A stretch of DNA of 64,000 bases from Burkholderiales bacterium (GCA_016223165.1 JACRPO010000003.1:310001-374000); one strand, 5' to 3'. Positions 42,453 through 51,954 are shown, counted from the first letter of the stretch. The notes: generated by a model not told the origin, from the sequence alone. Numbers and translations: made by a program.

Positions 42453-42827
42453 ATGATGCACGGCATGGAAGACGTTCACGTCGCGTGCCTGTGCGCCGCG
42501 TGGTGCCTGACCTGCGACGACTATCGCCGGACCTTCGACAAGGTTGCGGCGCAGGTGCAGGCGACAGGCGCCGCGCCCCGCTGGCACTGGATCGACATCG
42601 AGGACGAGGCCGACCTGGTGGGCGACTTCGACGTCGAGACCTTCCCCACGATCGTGATCTGCGACGCCCGGTGCGTGCGCTTCGCCGGCCCGCTGACGCC
42701 GCAGCCGCAGACCTTGTCGCGGCTGTTGCGAGCGGTGCTCGTCGATGCGGCACCCGATGCTTCCTGGCCTGCCCTGGCCCAGGCGGTCGAGGACTTCGCG
42801 CGGCGCCTGCGCGACCATAAGCCGTAG
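42453..42827 (+). CDS. Thioredoxin-like protein
   Basis: The 124-residue protein has a thioredoxin fold with the redox motif CLTC in CAAWCLTCDDYRR at about 15-18 and the cis-Pro in FPTIVICD at about 65. It is near the normal thioredoxin length and has no signal peptide, so it is cytoplasmic. Start choices are the tandem ATGs at 42453 and 42456 or the ATG at 42465. The partner protein is unknown. Confidence 0.8.
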   Translation: MMHGMEDVHVACLCAAWCLTCDDYRRTFDKVAAQVQATGAAPRWHWIDIEDEADLVGDFDVETFPTIVICDARCVRFAGPLTPQPQTLSRLLRAVLVDAAPDASWPALAQAVEDFARRLRDHKP

Positions 42828-42840
42828 CGAGCCGCGGGCC

Positions 42841-42870
42841 GACCGAGCCAACCGAGCCGATCCGAGCCGC
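42841..42870. repeat. CCGAGCC repeats every 9-10 bp
   Basis: CCGAGCC occurs at 42843, 42852 and 42862, with a related CGAGCC at 42828 directly after the thioredoxin-like gene's stop. It is another short tandem array at a gene end. Confidence 0.55.
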
Positions 42871-42965
42871 CTTAACCTGAGAGTTAGGGGGCCGCCGCGT
42901 CATCTGTCCAGAGCACGCCGTACACCCCTTTGCGCGTGTCCGTGGCCCGCCACCCGAGGCTATAT

Positions 42966-42993
42966 TGGTTTCGCGTCAGCAGGCGCGAAACCA
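42966..42993 (+). promoter_or_regulatory. Strong hairpin just upstream of the C25 peptidase ribosome binding site
   Basis: TGGTTTCGCG (42966-42975) and CGCGAAACCA (42984-42993) form a perfect 10-bp stem with an 8-base loop. The 3' arm ends at the first bases of the AGGGAGGA ribosome binding site. It could modulate translation of the peptidase gene or protect its mRNA 5' end. Confidence 0.55.
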
Positions 42994-43005
42994 GGGAGGA
43001 AGGCC

Positions 43006-45804
43006 ATGCAACGGAATCAGCGACCGCTTCGGCGGGCCGTCACGGCAGCGTGCCTGGCGGCACTCGCACTCGCCGCCTGTGGCGGTGGGGGAGACTCGCC
43101 TGCACCCGCCCAGACGGCAGTGCCGAGCGCGCCGGGGTCAGCGGATGCAGGTGCGGCCGCGGCGCCGGACGCTGCAGCCGATGCAGGCGCGGCAGCGGCC
43201 GCCCAGAGCGTTGCCGCGAGCAGCGCCGATGCCCCGGCCGCCGACAAGCCCTCGGCCGCGGAGCCCAGTGACCCGGCGGTGGTCGCTGCTCTGGACGAAC
43301 TCGTCGGCATCATCAGCGGCGTTCCCGAAGGCACCCTCGAACGCGGACAGCGCGAGAGCCTGCTCGCCAAGCTCGGCCACGCGCGCCGGCACTACCTGGC
43401 CGGTGCGATCTGCCGCGCGCACGGGCATCTGGGCCACTTCCTCGACGAGGCGAGGTCGCACCGCAGGGGCCATCGCAAGGCCTTGGCCGAGGACCTGGGC
43501 AACCGCGGCTACCGCCTGCGCGACAGCCTGTTCGATCACTTCTTCAGGCATCCCTCGCGACGGCGGCCGCACTGCTTCGACCACGCGCAGCGCGAAGCAC
43601 CGCGCGTCACGATCGAGGCCTCGGACGACAAGCACTTCAAGGCAAGCGTGGCGTTCGGCCGCCCGAAGCTGTGGACCGTGCAGGCCGGCGGCGAGACCTG
43701 GACCCAGCTGTCGGTGCCCGGCCTCGAAGGCCAGATCGGCGCCAAGGGGCTGCCCGCCCTGCCTTCGTGGCAGACGCTGATCGCGGTGCCGCGCGGGTCG
43801 ACGCCCGAACTCGTGACGCGCGGCCGCGCGGCGCGGGTGCGCGATCGGCTGCAGCTCAATCTCTACCCCTTCCAGCCTCAGCCCGTCGACCAGGCCCGCG
43901 AGGAGGAGCGCGAGGAGGACAGGCCGTCGCCCGAAACCTTCATGGACAAGCCGTTCGCGAAGGACGAGAAGGCGTACGCGACGGACGCGTTCTCCCCCGC
44001 CGAGCCGTGCGCGGCCAGGCTCATCGGCTCGATGCGCGACCTGCACATCGTGCAGGTGCAGTGCACGGCCGGCCAGTACAACCCGGTGACCAACGAGCTG
44101 CGCATGTTCGAGTCGGTGCAGTTCGACGTGCGCTTCCGCGGTGGCGAAGGCGTCTTCGCGACGAGCCAGAGCCTTTCGGCCTTCGAGAAGAGCTCGCAGG
44201 TGGGCATGAAGTCGGTGCTCAACCGCGATGCGGTCGGCCGCTACGTCAAGTTCGTCGACCCGCAGCTGTTTGCCTGCCTGGGCGAAGAGCTGCTCGTGTT
44301 GACGCACCCCAACTTCCGCGCCCCTTCGGACACGCTCGCGACCTGGAAGAAGAGCAAGGGCATCTCGACCACGGTGATCGAGGTGGGCGCAGGCACGACC
44401 TACGACACGGCCGACAAGATCACCAAGCTCATCCGCGCGCGCTACGACACCTGCCTCACGCGCGTCTCGTACGTGCTGCTGATGGGCGACGCGGAGTGGG
44501 TGCCGCCCTCGCGCACCGACTACCCCAACTCGAGCGAGCCCGACAGCACCACGGGCTCGGACTGGAACTACGCCACCTACCCGCACCTGGCGCTGCTGTA
44601 CCTGGATGCGCTGTTCCCGTACTTCGCCGTCGGCCGCATCCCGGTGGACACGCTGACTGAAGCGAACACCGTGGTGAACAAGATCGTGCACTACGAGGCG
44701 AGCCCGCCCTTCATCAACTTCGGCAGCGGCGGGCCCTTCTACACCACGGCCACCATGGCCTCGTACTTCCAGTGCTGCCGCACCGACGTCACGCAGGCCG
44801 GCCGCGACATGCGCTCGTTCGTCGAGACCTCGGAGACCGTGCGCAACACGCTGGTCGGCTCGGGCTACACCGTGCAGCGCATCTACAACTCGAACACCGA
44901 CTACCAGGGCAACCCGGTCTCCGACACCACGCCGCGGCGCTACTTCGATGGCGACGCCCTGCCCGCGGCGCTGGCCCCCGGCAGCGGCTTCGGCTGGAAC
45001 GGCACCACCACCGACATCGTCAACGCCTTCAACGCTGGCCGCTTCCTCATCACGCACCGCGACCACGGTGGCTCGTCGCAATGGGCGGACCCGCCGTTTT
45101 CCACCGGCAACCTCGGCAGCCTCAGCAACGGTGCGCTGCTGCCGGTCATCTACAGCATCAACTGCAAGAGCGCCTATTGGGAGAGAGAGACCGACGGCGG
45201 CGGCTCCGCCGAGAGCCTGATGGAGCAGCTGCTGCTCAAGGCCGACGGCGGCATGGTGGGCGGGATCGGCGACGTGCGCAACAGCCCGACGTGGCCGAAC
45301 AGCGCGCTGCTGCGCGGCTTCATCGACGCCACCTGGCCCTCGCTCGCCTCGGGCTTCGGCGACGGCACGCGCAAGCGGCGCCTGGGCGACATCCTCAACC
45401 ACGGCAAGCTCTACCTGGGCACGCAGATCGGCGTGGCGCAGCCGGCCGGCGACGTCACCGTCACCGACTACACCGACGAGATCATCCTGTACCACGTCAT
45501 CGGCGACCCGACGCTCGAGATGTGGACGGGCAACCCGCACCGCCTGACGCTGACGCAGGAGTTCGCGCTCGCGGTGCTGGCCGGCAGCCTGCAGGTGGAG
45601 TACGCGCACGAGGGCGCAGAGATCACGGCGCTGCTGCTGCAGGACGACGGCTCGGCCGTGCCTGTCGGCCGCGGCACGGTGCGGCGCGGCGCGGCGGTGC
45701 TGCCGTTCATTTCGCCGGCGTTGCAGCAGGTCGACCCGAAGCGCCTCATCCTCTCGGCCAGCCGGGAGAACGCGGTCAGCGTCGAGCTGCGCGGCACACG
45801 CTGA
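43006..45804 (+). CDS. Gingipain-type (C25) cysteine peptidase lipoprotein
   Basis: The 932-residue protein opens with a lipoprotein signal ending LAACGGGG and an Ala/Asp-rich spacer. Residues 205-440 resemble the C25 propeptide/beta domain. The catalytic domain (about 440-880) carries the caspase-like dyad: His in THRDHGGSSQWAD (684 or 687) and Cys in YSINCKSAYWE (720), with the motif VLLMGDAEWVP and GRIPVDT typical of the fold. Gingipain relatives usually depend on type IX secretion; here the lipobox suggests a different route to the surface. AGGGAGGA precedes the ATG at 43006. The gene end has a duplicated stop segment. Confidence 0.88.
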   Translation: MQRNQRPLRRAVTAACLAALALAACGGGGDSPAPAQTAVPSAPGSADAGAAAAPDAAADAGAAAAAQSVAASSADAPAADKPSAAEPSDPAVVAALDELVGIISGVPEGTLERGQRESLLAKLGHARRHYLAGAICRAHGHLGHFLDEARSHRRGHRKALAEDLGNRGYRLRDSLFDHFFRHPSRRRPHCFDHAQREAPRVTIEASDDKHFKASVAFGRPKLWTVQAGGETWTQLSVPGLEGQIGAKGLPALPSWQTLIAVPRGSTPELVTRGRAARVRDRLQLNLYPFQPQPVDQAREEEREEDRPSPETFMDKPFAKDEKAYATDAFSPAEPCAARLIGSMRDLHIVQVQCTAGQYNPVTNELRMFESVQFDVRFRGGEGVFATSQSLSAFEKSSQVGMKSVLNRDAVGRYVKFVDPQLFACLGEELLVLTHPNFRAPSDTLATWKKSKGISTTVIEVGAGTTYDTADKITKLIRARYDTCLTRVSYVLLMGDAEWVPPSRTDYPNSSEPDSTTGSDWNYATYPHLALLYLDALFPYFAVGRIPVDTLTEANTVVNKIVHYEASPPFINFGSGGPFYTTATMASYFQCCRTDVTQAGRDMRSFVETSETVRNTLVGSGYTVQRIYNSNTDYQGNPVSDTTPRRYFDGDALPAALAPGSGFGWNGTTTDIVNAFNAGRFLITHRDHGGSSQWADPPFSTGNLGSLSNGALLPVIYSINCKSAYWERETDGGGSAESLMEQLLLKADGGMVGGIGDVRNSPTWPNSALLRGFIDATWPSLASGFGDGTRKRRLGDILNHGKLYLGTQIGVAQPAGDVTVTDYTDEIILYHVIGDPTLEMWTGNPHRLTLTQEFALAVLAGSLQVEYAHEGAEITALLLQDDGSAVPVGRGTVRRGAAVLPFISPALQQVDPKRLILSASRENAVSVELRGTR

Positions 45805-45822
45805 TCGGCTCACACTGATCGG
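45801..45822. repeat. 14-bp duplication containing the stop codon of the C25 peptidase
   Basis: CTGATCGG at 45801-45808 (TGA stop at 45802-45804) recurs at 45815-45822, flanked by CACACG and CACA. The stop triplet is thus repeated 14 bp downstream. Confidence 0.7.
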
Positions 45823-45916
45823 CACGCGCGAATCGGCCGCGGATGCGGCCGATTCGACGGAACGCGCCAGGGCGTCACGACAGAGCCGCGCGAGCCGCCC
45901 CTATCCTCCCAGGGGC

Positions 45917-45938
45917 CATTCGATCGCTCATTCGATCG
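45917..45938. repeat. 12-bp duplication upstream of the next gene
   Basis: CATTCGATCG occurs at 45917-45926 and 45929-45938, a period of 12 bp. It ends 18 bp before the ATG, upstream of the GGAGG. Confidence 0.8.
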
Positions 45939-45956
45939 CAATCACGGAGGGAGATC

Positions 45957-47018
45957 ATGTCGTCATGGATCGTGGACGCCGCACGGCGGCAGGCGGGCAA
46001 GCAGCTCGCCGCCTCGGCCATCGTGCTCGCGGTGCTCGGTGCACTGCTGGCGGCGAACTGGGATTACGTGCGTGAATATTTCCGCGGCGCGCACCCGGTC
46101 AGCACGCAGGAACTGATCGCCGCCGCGCCGAGCACGCGCGGCTGGATCCGCGTGCGCGCCGACAAGCTGCACAACACCGGCCTGCAGATCATCACCGTGC
46201 GCAAGAAGCGCGGCGTCGAGCGCAGCCGCAGCGTGAGCAGCGAGTACTTCGTCGCCGAGGTCGGCGACCGGCTGCTGCTGGTGCGGGGCGTGCCGGGGCA
46301 GGCCGCCCTCCTCGAAGGCACGCTGGCACCGCGCGACGCCGAGGCGATGTCGCGCCTGCTCGACAAGCCCGATACGCGCGCCACCCTCACGAGCCGCTTC
46401 CTGCCGGAGATGATGGACACGCACGACTACGCCGGCAGCGCCGATGTCTGGCTGCCCGTGGGCGGCCTGCTCGCGCTGGCCGCGCTGGTGTGGGGCAGCC
46501 TGGGCCTGCTGCGCTGGCGCCAGCCGGCCTCGCATCCCGCGGTGAAGCCCTTCGTGGCGAACCAGTCGTTGCCGGCCGCGTCGGCGAGCATCGAGCGCGA
46601 CATCGCCGATGCCAGGACCGTCAAGGTCGGCGCGACGACGCTCACCCGCCGCTTCGCCATCACGCAGTCGCTGGCCAAGCTCGACCTCAAGCCGACGACG
46701 CAGCTGCTGTGGGCCTTCAAGCAGGTGACGCAGAAGAAGATGTACTACGTCATTCCGGCCGGCAAGACCTACGCCGCCGTGCTCAACTTCGAGAGCGGCA
46801 CGGTGACCCTGAACGGCAAGGAGGCCGTCGTCGACCGCGCTCTGGCCTTCCTGGCCGAGCACGCGCCCTGGGCGGTGTATGGCCACTCGCCCGAGATCGC
46901 CGCCGCCTACAAGGACAAGCGGCAGCGCGAGCAGCTGAAGGCCCACGTCAGGAGCGGCATCGAGAAGGCTCGCTCGGCGTCAACCTCGGCATCCACGCCC
47001 GGCGTTCCGGCCGCCTGA
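45957..47018 (+). CDS. Hypothetical membrane protein with two TM segments
   Basis: I cannot name this 353-residue protein. One hydrophobic segment lies near the N-terminus ([21 protein letters not shown]), a soluble region of about 150 residues follows, then a second ([18 protein letters not shown], about 160-180), and a basic soluble C-terminal half. The region between the segments ([35 protein letters not shown]) looks beta-rich and is probably periplasmic. GGAGG precedes the ATG at 45957. It converges with the Ser/Thr kinase gene, with 32 bp between stops. Confidence 0.72.
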   Translation: MSSWIVDAARRQAGKQLAASAIVLAVLGALLAANWDYVREYFRGAHPVSTQELIAAAPSTRGWIRVRADKLHNTGLQIITVRKKRGVERSRSVSSEYFVAEVGDRLLLVRGVPGQAALLEGTLAPRDAEAMSRLLDKPDTRATLTSRFLPEMMDTHDYAGSADVWLPVGGLLALAALVWGSLGLLRWRQPASHPAVKPFVANQSLPAASASIERDIADARTVKVGATTLTRRFAITQSLAKLDLKPTTQLLWAFKQVTQKKMYYVIPAGKTYAAVLNFESGTVTLNGKEAVVDRALAFLAEHAPWAVYGHSPEIAAAYKDKRQREQLKAHVRSGIEKARSASTSASTPGVPAA

Positions 47019-47050
47019 GATCAGTGCGTCGGCTGCGGCCGGCGCGACCA

Positions 47051-48094
47051 TCACGCCGCCGGCCGAGGCAACGGTTCGATCGCGATGTCGATCGGACTCG
47101 GCTCGACCCACGACGGCGCAGCCGGCGCCTGGGGCACCACCGGCGCAGCCGGCGCCTGGGGCACCACCGGCGCAGCCGGCGCCTGGGGCACCGCCGGCGC
47201 GGGCGTCGCCAGGGGCGCCAGGGCCAGATCGAGGTCGACTGCATCGCTGGCAGCCGCGGCCGCCTTCACGAGTTCGCCGGCGAACTCGCTCGCCGCCTGG
47301 AAGCGCTCGTCGCGGCGCCGGGCCAGCGCGCGCCGCAGCACGGCGTCGAGGGAGGTCGGCAGACCCGCCACCAGCGACGACACGGGCGCGGGCTCCAGCG
47401 CCATCGCGTTCTGCATCACCGCGACCGGCGTGGCGGCGGCAAAGGGGCTGCGGCCGACCAGCATCTCGTAGAGCATGACGCCGGCCGCCCACAGGTCGGC
47501 GCGCCCGTCGGCCGGCTCGCCGCGCATCTGCTCGGGCGACATGTACGTCGGCGTGCCGAGCAGCGTGCCCATCTGGGTGAAGGCGGCGCTCTCGATGCGC
47601 GCGATGCCGAAGTCCATCACCTTGACCTGCAGGCCTTGCAGCACCATCACGTTTGAAGGCTTGATGTCGCGATGCACGACGCCGTGCTGATGCGAGTGGC
47701 CCAGCGCATCGAGCAGCTGCAGCAGCACGAAGACCGCGTCGTCGAGTTCGAAGCGGCCGCGCTCGCGCATCAACTGCCGCAGTTCGCGGCCGTTGAGGAA
47801 TTCCATCGCGATGAACTTGATGCGCCCCTGCTCGCCGTATTCGCGCACGGCGACGATGTTGGGGTGGCGCAGTCGGCGCGTGGCCTGCGCCTCGCGTTCG
47901 AAGCGCGCGCTGGCCGAATCGGCGCGGTGATCGCCAAGGTGCTCGGCACGCAGGATCTTGATCGCGACCTTCTCGCCGGTGTCGGGGTCGAAGCCCTCGT
48001 ACACGGTGCCCATCGCGCCCTTGCCGATCTCGCGGATGACCGGGTACCTTCCTATCCGCTTGGCAGGTGTCATGGTTCGTGACATTCGCCGCAT
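47051..48094 (-). CDS. Ser/Thr protein kinase, soluble
   Basis: The 347-residue protein is a PknB-type kinase with [12 protein letters not shown], Lys in [32 protein letters not shown] and YMSPEQMRG all intact over about 15-275. The tail (about 290-347) is Pro/Ala-rich and contains three copies of a nine-residue unit, PQAPAAPVV, from a 27-bp DNA repeat. No membrane segment is seen, so it is cytoplasmic. Starts at 48094, 48085 or 48073 are all possible; none has a strong ribosome binding site. The gene is divergent from the PEP-CTERM protein gene. Confidence 0.88.
   Translation of the reverse strand: MRRMSRTMTPAKRIGRYPVIREIGKGAMGTVYEGFDPDTGEKVAIKILRAEHLGDHRADSASARFEREAQATRRLRHPNIVAVREYGEQGRIKFIAMEFLNGRELRQLMRERGRFELDDAVFVLLQLLDALGHSHQHGVVHRDIKPSNVMVLQGLQVKVMDFGIARIESAAFTQMGTLLGTPTYMSPEQMRGEPADGRADLWAAGVMLYEMLVGRSPFAAATPVAVMQNAMALEPAPVSSLVAGLPTSLDAVLRRALARRRDERFQAASEFAGELVKAAAAASDAVDLDLALAPLATPAPAVPQAPAAPVVPQAPAAPVVPQAPAAPSWVEPSPIDIAIEPLPRPAA
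47115..47195. repeat. 27-bp in-frame tandem repeat, three copies
   Basis: Three nearly identical 27-bp units (47115, 47142, 47169) with one difference in the last encode the nine-residue Pro/Ala repeats in the kinase tail. Confidence 0.92.
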
Positions 48095-48395
48095 CGAGCA
48101 CGCGCGCGCGGCCGTTGGATGCTTCGGCCCCGCGGGTCTGCTGTCAAGCCCTGGCCGCCGCTGCCGAGATGAGGGTCTAGGCCTGCACGCGACCGATCTG
48201 CAACCCGACGCGGGCGGTCGGCGATGGTCGTGCGGCCCGCCCCGCGTCCGCGGGGAGGGGCCCCGCGCAGGGTGAGAACCTTCACGGCCCAGGACGCGCC
48301 ACCACCGCCTCGCGTGGTGCCGCTACGAAGCCGGGGCAGGCAGACTTCCCCTCAGTCGGTGCGAGTTGGGTCGCACCTCGAACGGAGAACGCAAG
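48095..48395. other. Divergent intergenic region
   Basis: This stretch separates the kinase and PEP-CTERM genes, which point away from each other. It must hold both promoters, but I cannot identify clear elements in it and see no gene. Confidence 0.5.
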
Positions 48396-49262
48396 ATGAG
48401 TCAGGCTGAACCCCGCGTGCTGCGCCTCACGGCCGTCGCGGCCCTCGTGTGGAGCGCACATGCTGCACAGGCCGGCGCCGTACCGATGACGCATTGGGTC
48501 GTGGCCACCGCCGGAGCGAGGCCTTCGAGCGCCGACGCGGCGCGGTGCCTCGAGGTCGAGGAGCAGACTTCGCGCCCCCGCGCTGGACGCTTCGGCGTGA
48601 GTTGGTCACGCGATCCCTCCTGCCAGGGCGACTCGACGACCGCCGGCACACCCGGCCAGGCGACGCAGGGTTCGCAGGGCGCCGCGGCAGGGCCCGCACC
48701 GGCAACGCCAGCACAGGTGCCGGCAACCGCCCCGGGCGCTGCCGCGCCGCGGTCCGCGCCTCCCGCCGCCAACACGGCGCCCCTCCAGTCCGGCCCGGCC
48801 CCTGCCGCGACGGCCCCTGTTGCGCCCGCCGCACCCGCCGTTGCCGCGCCCGCCGCCGCGGGTACTGCTCCTGCTGCCCCGTCTGCCGCACCTCCGGCAC
48901 CTCCGGCACCTCCGGCACCTCCTGCCCCGCCCGCACCGGCGGCGCCGGGGGGGCCGACGCTGCAATCTGCCGGCGCACCCGGCACGACTGCACCCGCCGC
49001 CACGACACCGCCCACGCCGGATGTCACGCCACCGACCCCGGCCCCGGAAGGACCGGCCCCCGGGGCACCGGTGCCCCCGTCCGAGCAACCGCAGGGCGGG
49101 TCTGCGCCCGGCATCACGAGCCCGGCCAACGAGCTGTCGGGGGTGACCCCGCCTCCGGTTCCGGAGCTGAGGCTGCCTTCGCCGGGCACCATCCCCGAGC
49201 CGTCGAGCGCCTGGCTGCTGGCCCTGGGTCTCGTGGCGGCCTGGCTGTCACGCAGGCGCTAA
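48396..49262 (+). CDS. Pro/Ala-rich PEP-CTERM protein
   Basis: The protein has 288 residues. It begins with a signal-peptide-like stretch (VLRLTAVAALVWSAHAAQAG). A small Cys-containing region (about 30-85) is followed by a long Pro/Ala/Thr-rich disordered domain (about 85-255). The C-terminus is a PEP-CTERM sorting signal: TIPEPSSAWLLALGL, a hydrophobic helix, then SRRR. Proteins with this tail are processed by an exosortase and linked to exopolysaccharide production; no exosortase gene is in this window. A nine-bp repeat (CCTCCGGCA) lies in the Pro-rich part. GGAG precedes the ATG at 48396. Confidence 0.85.
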   Translation: MSQAEPRVLRLTAVAALVWSAHAAQAGAVPMTHWVVATAGARPSSADAARCLEVEEQTSRPRAGRFGVSWSRDPSCQGDSTTAGTPGQATQGSQGAAAGPAPATPAQVPATAPGAAAPRSAPPAANTAPLQSGPAPAATAPVAPAAPAVAAPAAAGTAPAAPSAAPPAPPAPPAPPAPPAPAAPGGPTLQSAGAPGTTAPAATTPPTPDVTPPTPAPEGPAPGAPVPPSEQPQGGSAPGITSPANELSGVTPPPVPELRLPSPGTIPEPSSAWLLALGLVAAWLSRRR

Positions 49263-49421
49263 TCTGGTTGGGCGGTAGGGCGCCGGGCCGCTCCTCGTTC
49301 CGCCGCTCCTCCTCGCGCCTGTCGGCCTCGGCTGACAAGACATCGGCCCTCGCGACGACAGACTCGATCGGCGCGACCTGCTAGCTTGACCTGCGGGTCC
49401 AGCTCAGCAGAGGAGCCGATC

Positions 49422-50081
49422 ATGAGCAAGCCTTCTTGCGCTGCGCGCGCAGCCCTGGCCAGCCTGGCTGCGGTCATCGCCCTTACGGGCTGCGAGTCGA
49501 TGAGCGAGCGCCAGCGCGGCACCGCCGCAGGCGCCGGCATCGGGGCCGCCACGGGCGCCGTGGTGGGCTCGGCGACCGGTGGCAAGGCCGGCACGGGTGC
49601 GGCCATCGGCGGCGTCGTCGGCGCCGTGGCAGGCAACCTGTGGAGCAAGCGCATGGAGCAAAAGCGCGCCGAGATGCAGCGCACGACGGAAGGCACTGGC
49701 ATCGCCGTCGTCCGCACGCCCGACAACCAGCTCAAGCTCAACGTGCCGAGCGACTTCTCGTTCGACTCCGGCAGTGCCCAGATCAAGCCGCAGATGCGCC
49801 CGGTGCTCGACCAGTTCGCGCAGGGGCTCGACCCGAAGATGCGCGTGACGATCGTCGGCCACACCGACAGCGTCGGCGGCGAGGATCTCAACAACCGGCT
49901 GTCGGTCGACCGCGCGGTGAACGTGCGCGCCTACCTGGGCACGCACGGCGTCGACGCGAGCCGGATGATCGCCAACGGCCGCGGCGAGCGCGAGCCGATC
50001 GCGGGCAACGACACGCCGGCCGGCCGCGCGCAGAACCGCCGCGTCGAGATCTTCCTCAGCGAGCCGAGCTCACGCGGCTGA
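49422..50081 (+). CDS. OmpA-family outer-membrane lipoprotein (YiaD/Pal-like)
   Basis: The 219-residue protein has a lipoprotein signal with lipobox LTGC (Cys at about 24), then a Gly/Ala-rich glycine-zipper region (about 33-75: GAGIGAATGAVVGSATGGKAG). The OmpA C-terminal domain follows (about 105-215) with FDSGSAQIKPQMRPVLDQFA and NRLSVDRAVNVRAYL. The Asp and Arg that bind peptidoglycan meso-diaminopimelate are present. It links the outer membrane to the cell wall. AGAGGAG precedes the ATG at 49422. Confidence 0.92.
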   Translation: MSKPSCAARAALASLAAVIALTGCESMSERQRGTAAGAGIGAATGAVVGSATGGKAGTGAAIGGVVGAVAGNLWSKRMEQKRAEMQRTTEGTGIAVVRTPDNQLKLNVPSDFSFDSGSAQIKPQMRPVLDQFAQGLDPKMRVTIVGHTDSVGGEDLNNRLSVDRAVNVRAYLGTHGVDASRMIANGRGEREPIAGNDTPAGRAQNRRVEIFLSEPSSRG

Positions 50082-50130
50082 CGTCGCACGTCGGGGCCGG
50101 CCGCGGCGCGCCACGACGCGTCGAGGGAAA

Positions 50131-50204
50131 GCCACGCCGAGTCACGCCGAGTCATGGCGCGTCATTGGCGCGTCCTTGGCGCGTCGTTGGCGCGTCGCTG
50201 GCGG
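50131..50204. repeat. 10-11-bp tandem repeats before the stop of the Rieske-FAD reductase gene
   Basis: The array starts with two 10-bp units ending CACGCCGA and GTCATGGCGC. Four 11-bp units follow: GTCATTGGCGC, GTCCTTGGCGC, GTCGTTGGCGC and GTCGCTGGCGG (50161-50204). It ends one base from the stop codon of the minus-strand reductase gene at 50206. Confidence 0.88.
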
Positions 50205-50205
50205 A

Positions 50206-51777
50206 TCACCGCGCCGCACGCCCCCGCTCGATCTCGACCTCGGCGCGCAGGCTCTCGACATCGCGGTAGATCGTCGCCACCGCGAGCACGCGGCCGGCGC
50301 GCTTGTAGCGCACGGCGCAGTCGCGCGCGGCGATGTCGCCTTCGACGACGATCTCGTCCCAGCTCTCGGCGTGGCCGACGACGTTGATCGGCACGTCGTA
50401 GTGCTGGCTCCAGAAGAACGGCGCGGCGTCGAACGTCTCGGCCCTGCCGAGCATGTTTGCCGCCGCGACCTGCCCCTGGCGCTGCGCGACGACCCAGTGC
50501 TCGACGCGGATGGCGGCGCCGCTGGCCGCGTCGGGCCAGCGTGCGATGTCGCCGGCCGCGTAGATGCCGGGCGCGCTCGTGCGCAGCTGCTCGTCGACGA
50601 CCACGCCGCGCTCGACGGCGAGGCCGGCCTGCCCGGCCAGCTCGAGCCGCGGCCGCACGCCCACGCCGACCACCACCAGCTCCGCCGCCAGCGTGCTGCC
50701 GTCGTCCAGCGTCACTTCGCGCTCGCCGATGGCGCGCGCCGTCTTGCCGAGGTGGAAGACGACGCCATGCTCCTCGTGCAGGCGGCGCACGAAGTCGCCG
50801 AGCTGCGGCCCGAGCACGCGCTCCATCGGGCGCGCTTCGGGCGCGACGACGTGGACTTCGACGCCACGTGTGCGCAACGACGCGGCCACTTCGAGGCCGA
50901 TGAAGCTCGCGCCGATGACGACGGCGCGCCGCGCGCTCGCCGCGCCGGCGATGATGGCGCGGCAGTCGGCCAGGGTGCGCAGCGTGTGCACATGAGGCAC
51001 CTGCGGCACTTGCGACGCTTCCATGCCGGGCAGCGACAGGCGCACCGGCTCGGCGCCGGTGGCGAGCAGCAGGCGGTCATAGGCCAGGCGCGTGCCGCTG
51101 TCGAGCACCACCTCGCGCGCTGGCACGTCGATGCGCGACGCATGGGTTCGCAGGCGCAGGTCGATGTGCTGCTCGGCGTAGTAGTCGTCGCCGCGCAGCG
51201 GCACCCACTCCTCGGGCGCGCTGCCCGCCAGGTAGTCCTTCGACAGGTTCGGCCGGTCGACCGGCGGCGCGGCGTCGTCGCTCAGCATCGTCAGCTCGCC
51301 CGCGTAGCCGAGCCGGCGCAGCCGTTCGGCAGCGGCGAAGCCGGCTGCGCCGCCACCGACGATGACGATGCGCTTCGGCGCACCGCCCCCGGTGCTGGCG
51401 CGCGCCCGCGCAGTCGGAGTCACAGGCGCAGGCGACTCGTTCCTTTGCAGCACGGCGACCTTGCCTTCGCGCACGGCCGTGGCCCAGCAGGCGAGCGGGC
51501 TCAGCGCCGGCGCGCGCAGCGCCTCGCCCGTGCGCAGGCTGAAGCAGGCGTGGTGCCACGGGCAGCGCACCGTATCGCCGACCATCAGCCCTTGCGCCAG
51601 CGGCGCGTGGTAGTGCGTGCACTCCGCGTCGACGGCGAAATACTCGTCGCCGCGGCGCGCGAGCAGCACCGCCTGGTCGCCGACATGGCCGGCGAGCATC
51701 TGCCCGTCGGCAATCGTCTCCACCGCCACGCCCTGCGTCAGGTCAGGACCGGCCTCGTTCGTTGCATCGTCGGCCAT
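50206..51777 (-). CDS. FAD-dependent ferredoxin/NAD reductase with N-terminal Rieske domain
   Basis: The 523-residue protein combines a Rieske [2Fe-2S] domain at about 10-105 (ECTHYHAPL and CPWHHACF, the CxH-CxxH pairs) with a class II pyridine nucleotide-disulfide reductase domain. FAD-binding GGGAAGFAAAERL is at about 140-152 and the second nucleotide motif GASFIGLEVAASL at about 275-287; GIYAAGDIARW closes the FAD site. The arrangement is that of bacterial AIFM3-type ferredoxin reductases and nitrite-reductase-like proteins. The partner oxygenase or ferredoxin is not nearby. GGGAG precedes the ATG at 51777. Confidence 0.9.
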   Translation of the reverse strand: MADDATNEAGPDLTQGVAVETIADGQMLAGHVGDQAVLLARRGDEYFAVDAECTHYHAPLAQGLMVGDTVRCPWHHACFSLRTGEALRAPALSPLACWATAVREGKVAVLQRNESPAPVTPTARARASTGGGAPKRIVIVGGGAAGFAAAERLRRLGYAGELTMLSDDAAPPVDRPNLSKDYLAGSAPEEWVPLRGDDYYAEQHIDLRLRTHASRIDVPAREVVLDSGTRLAYDRLLLATGAEPVRLSLPGMEASQVPQVPHVHTLRTLADCRAIIAGAASARRAVVIGASFIGLEVAASLRTRGVEVHVVAPEARPMERVLGPQLGDFVRRLHEEHGVVFHLGKTARAIGEREVTLDDGSTLAAELVVVGVGVRPRLELAGQAGLAVERGVVVDEQLRTSAPGIYAAGDIARWPDAASGAAIRVEHWVVAQRQGQVAAANMLGRAETFDAAPFFWSQHYDVPINVVGHAESWDEIVVEGDIAARDCAVRYKRAGRVLAVATIYRDVESLRAEVEIERGRAAR

Positions 51778-51954
51778 CTCGAGCTCCCGCGAAGCACCGG
51801 CGGCATTGTTGGGCGCAGGACATCGCCCCGGCAGCGGCGTGGGCGCTCGGTTCCGACACCGACACCGACACCGGCACCGGCCCGCACGCCACAAACCGAT
51901 GGACACAGCTTGTGCGTGCAAGGCACGCCCGGGCATTGCATGCTGCGCATCCGC

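Noticed and set aside
43138..45825. Long minus-strand open frame opposite the C25 peptidase gene
   Set aside because: No recognisable domain, and composition typical of a GC shadow.
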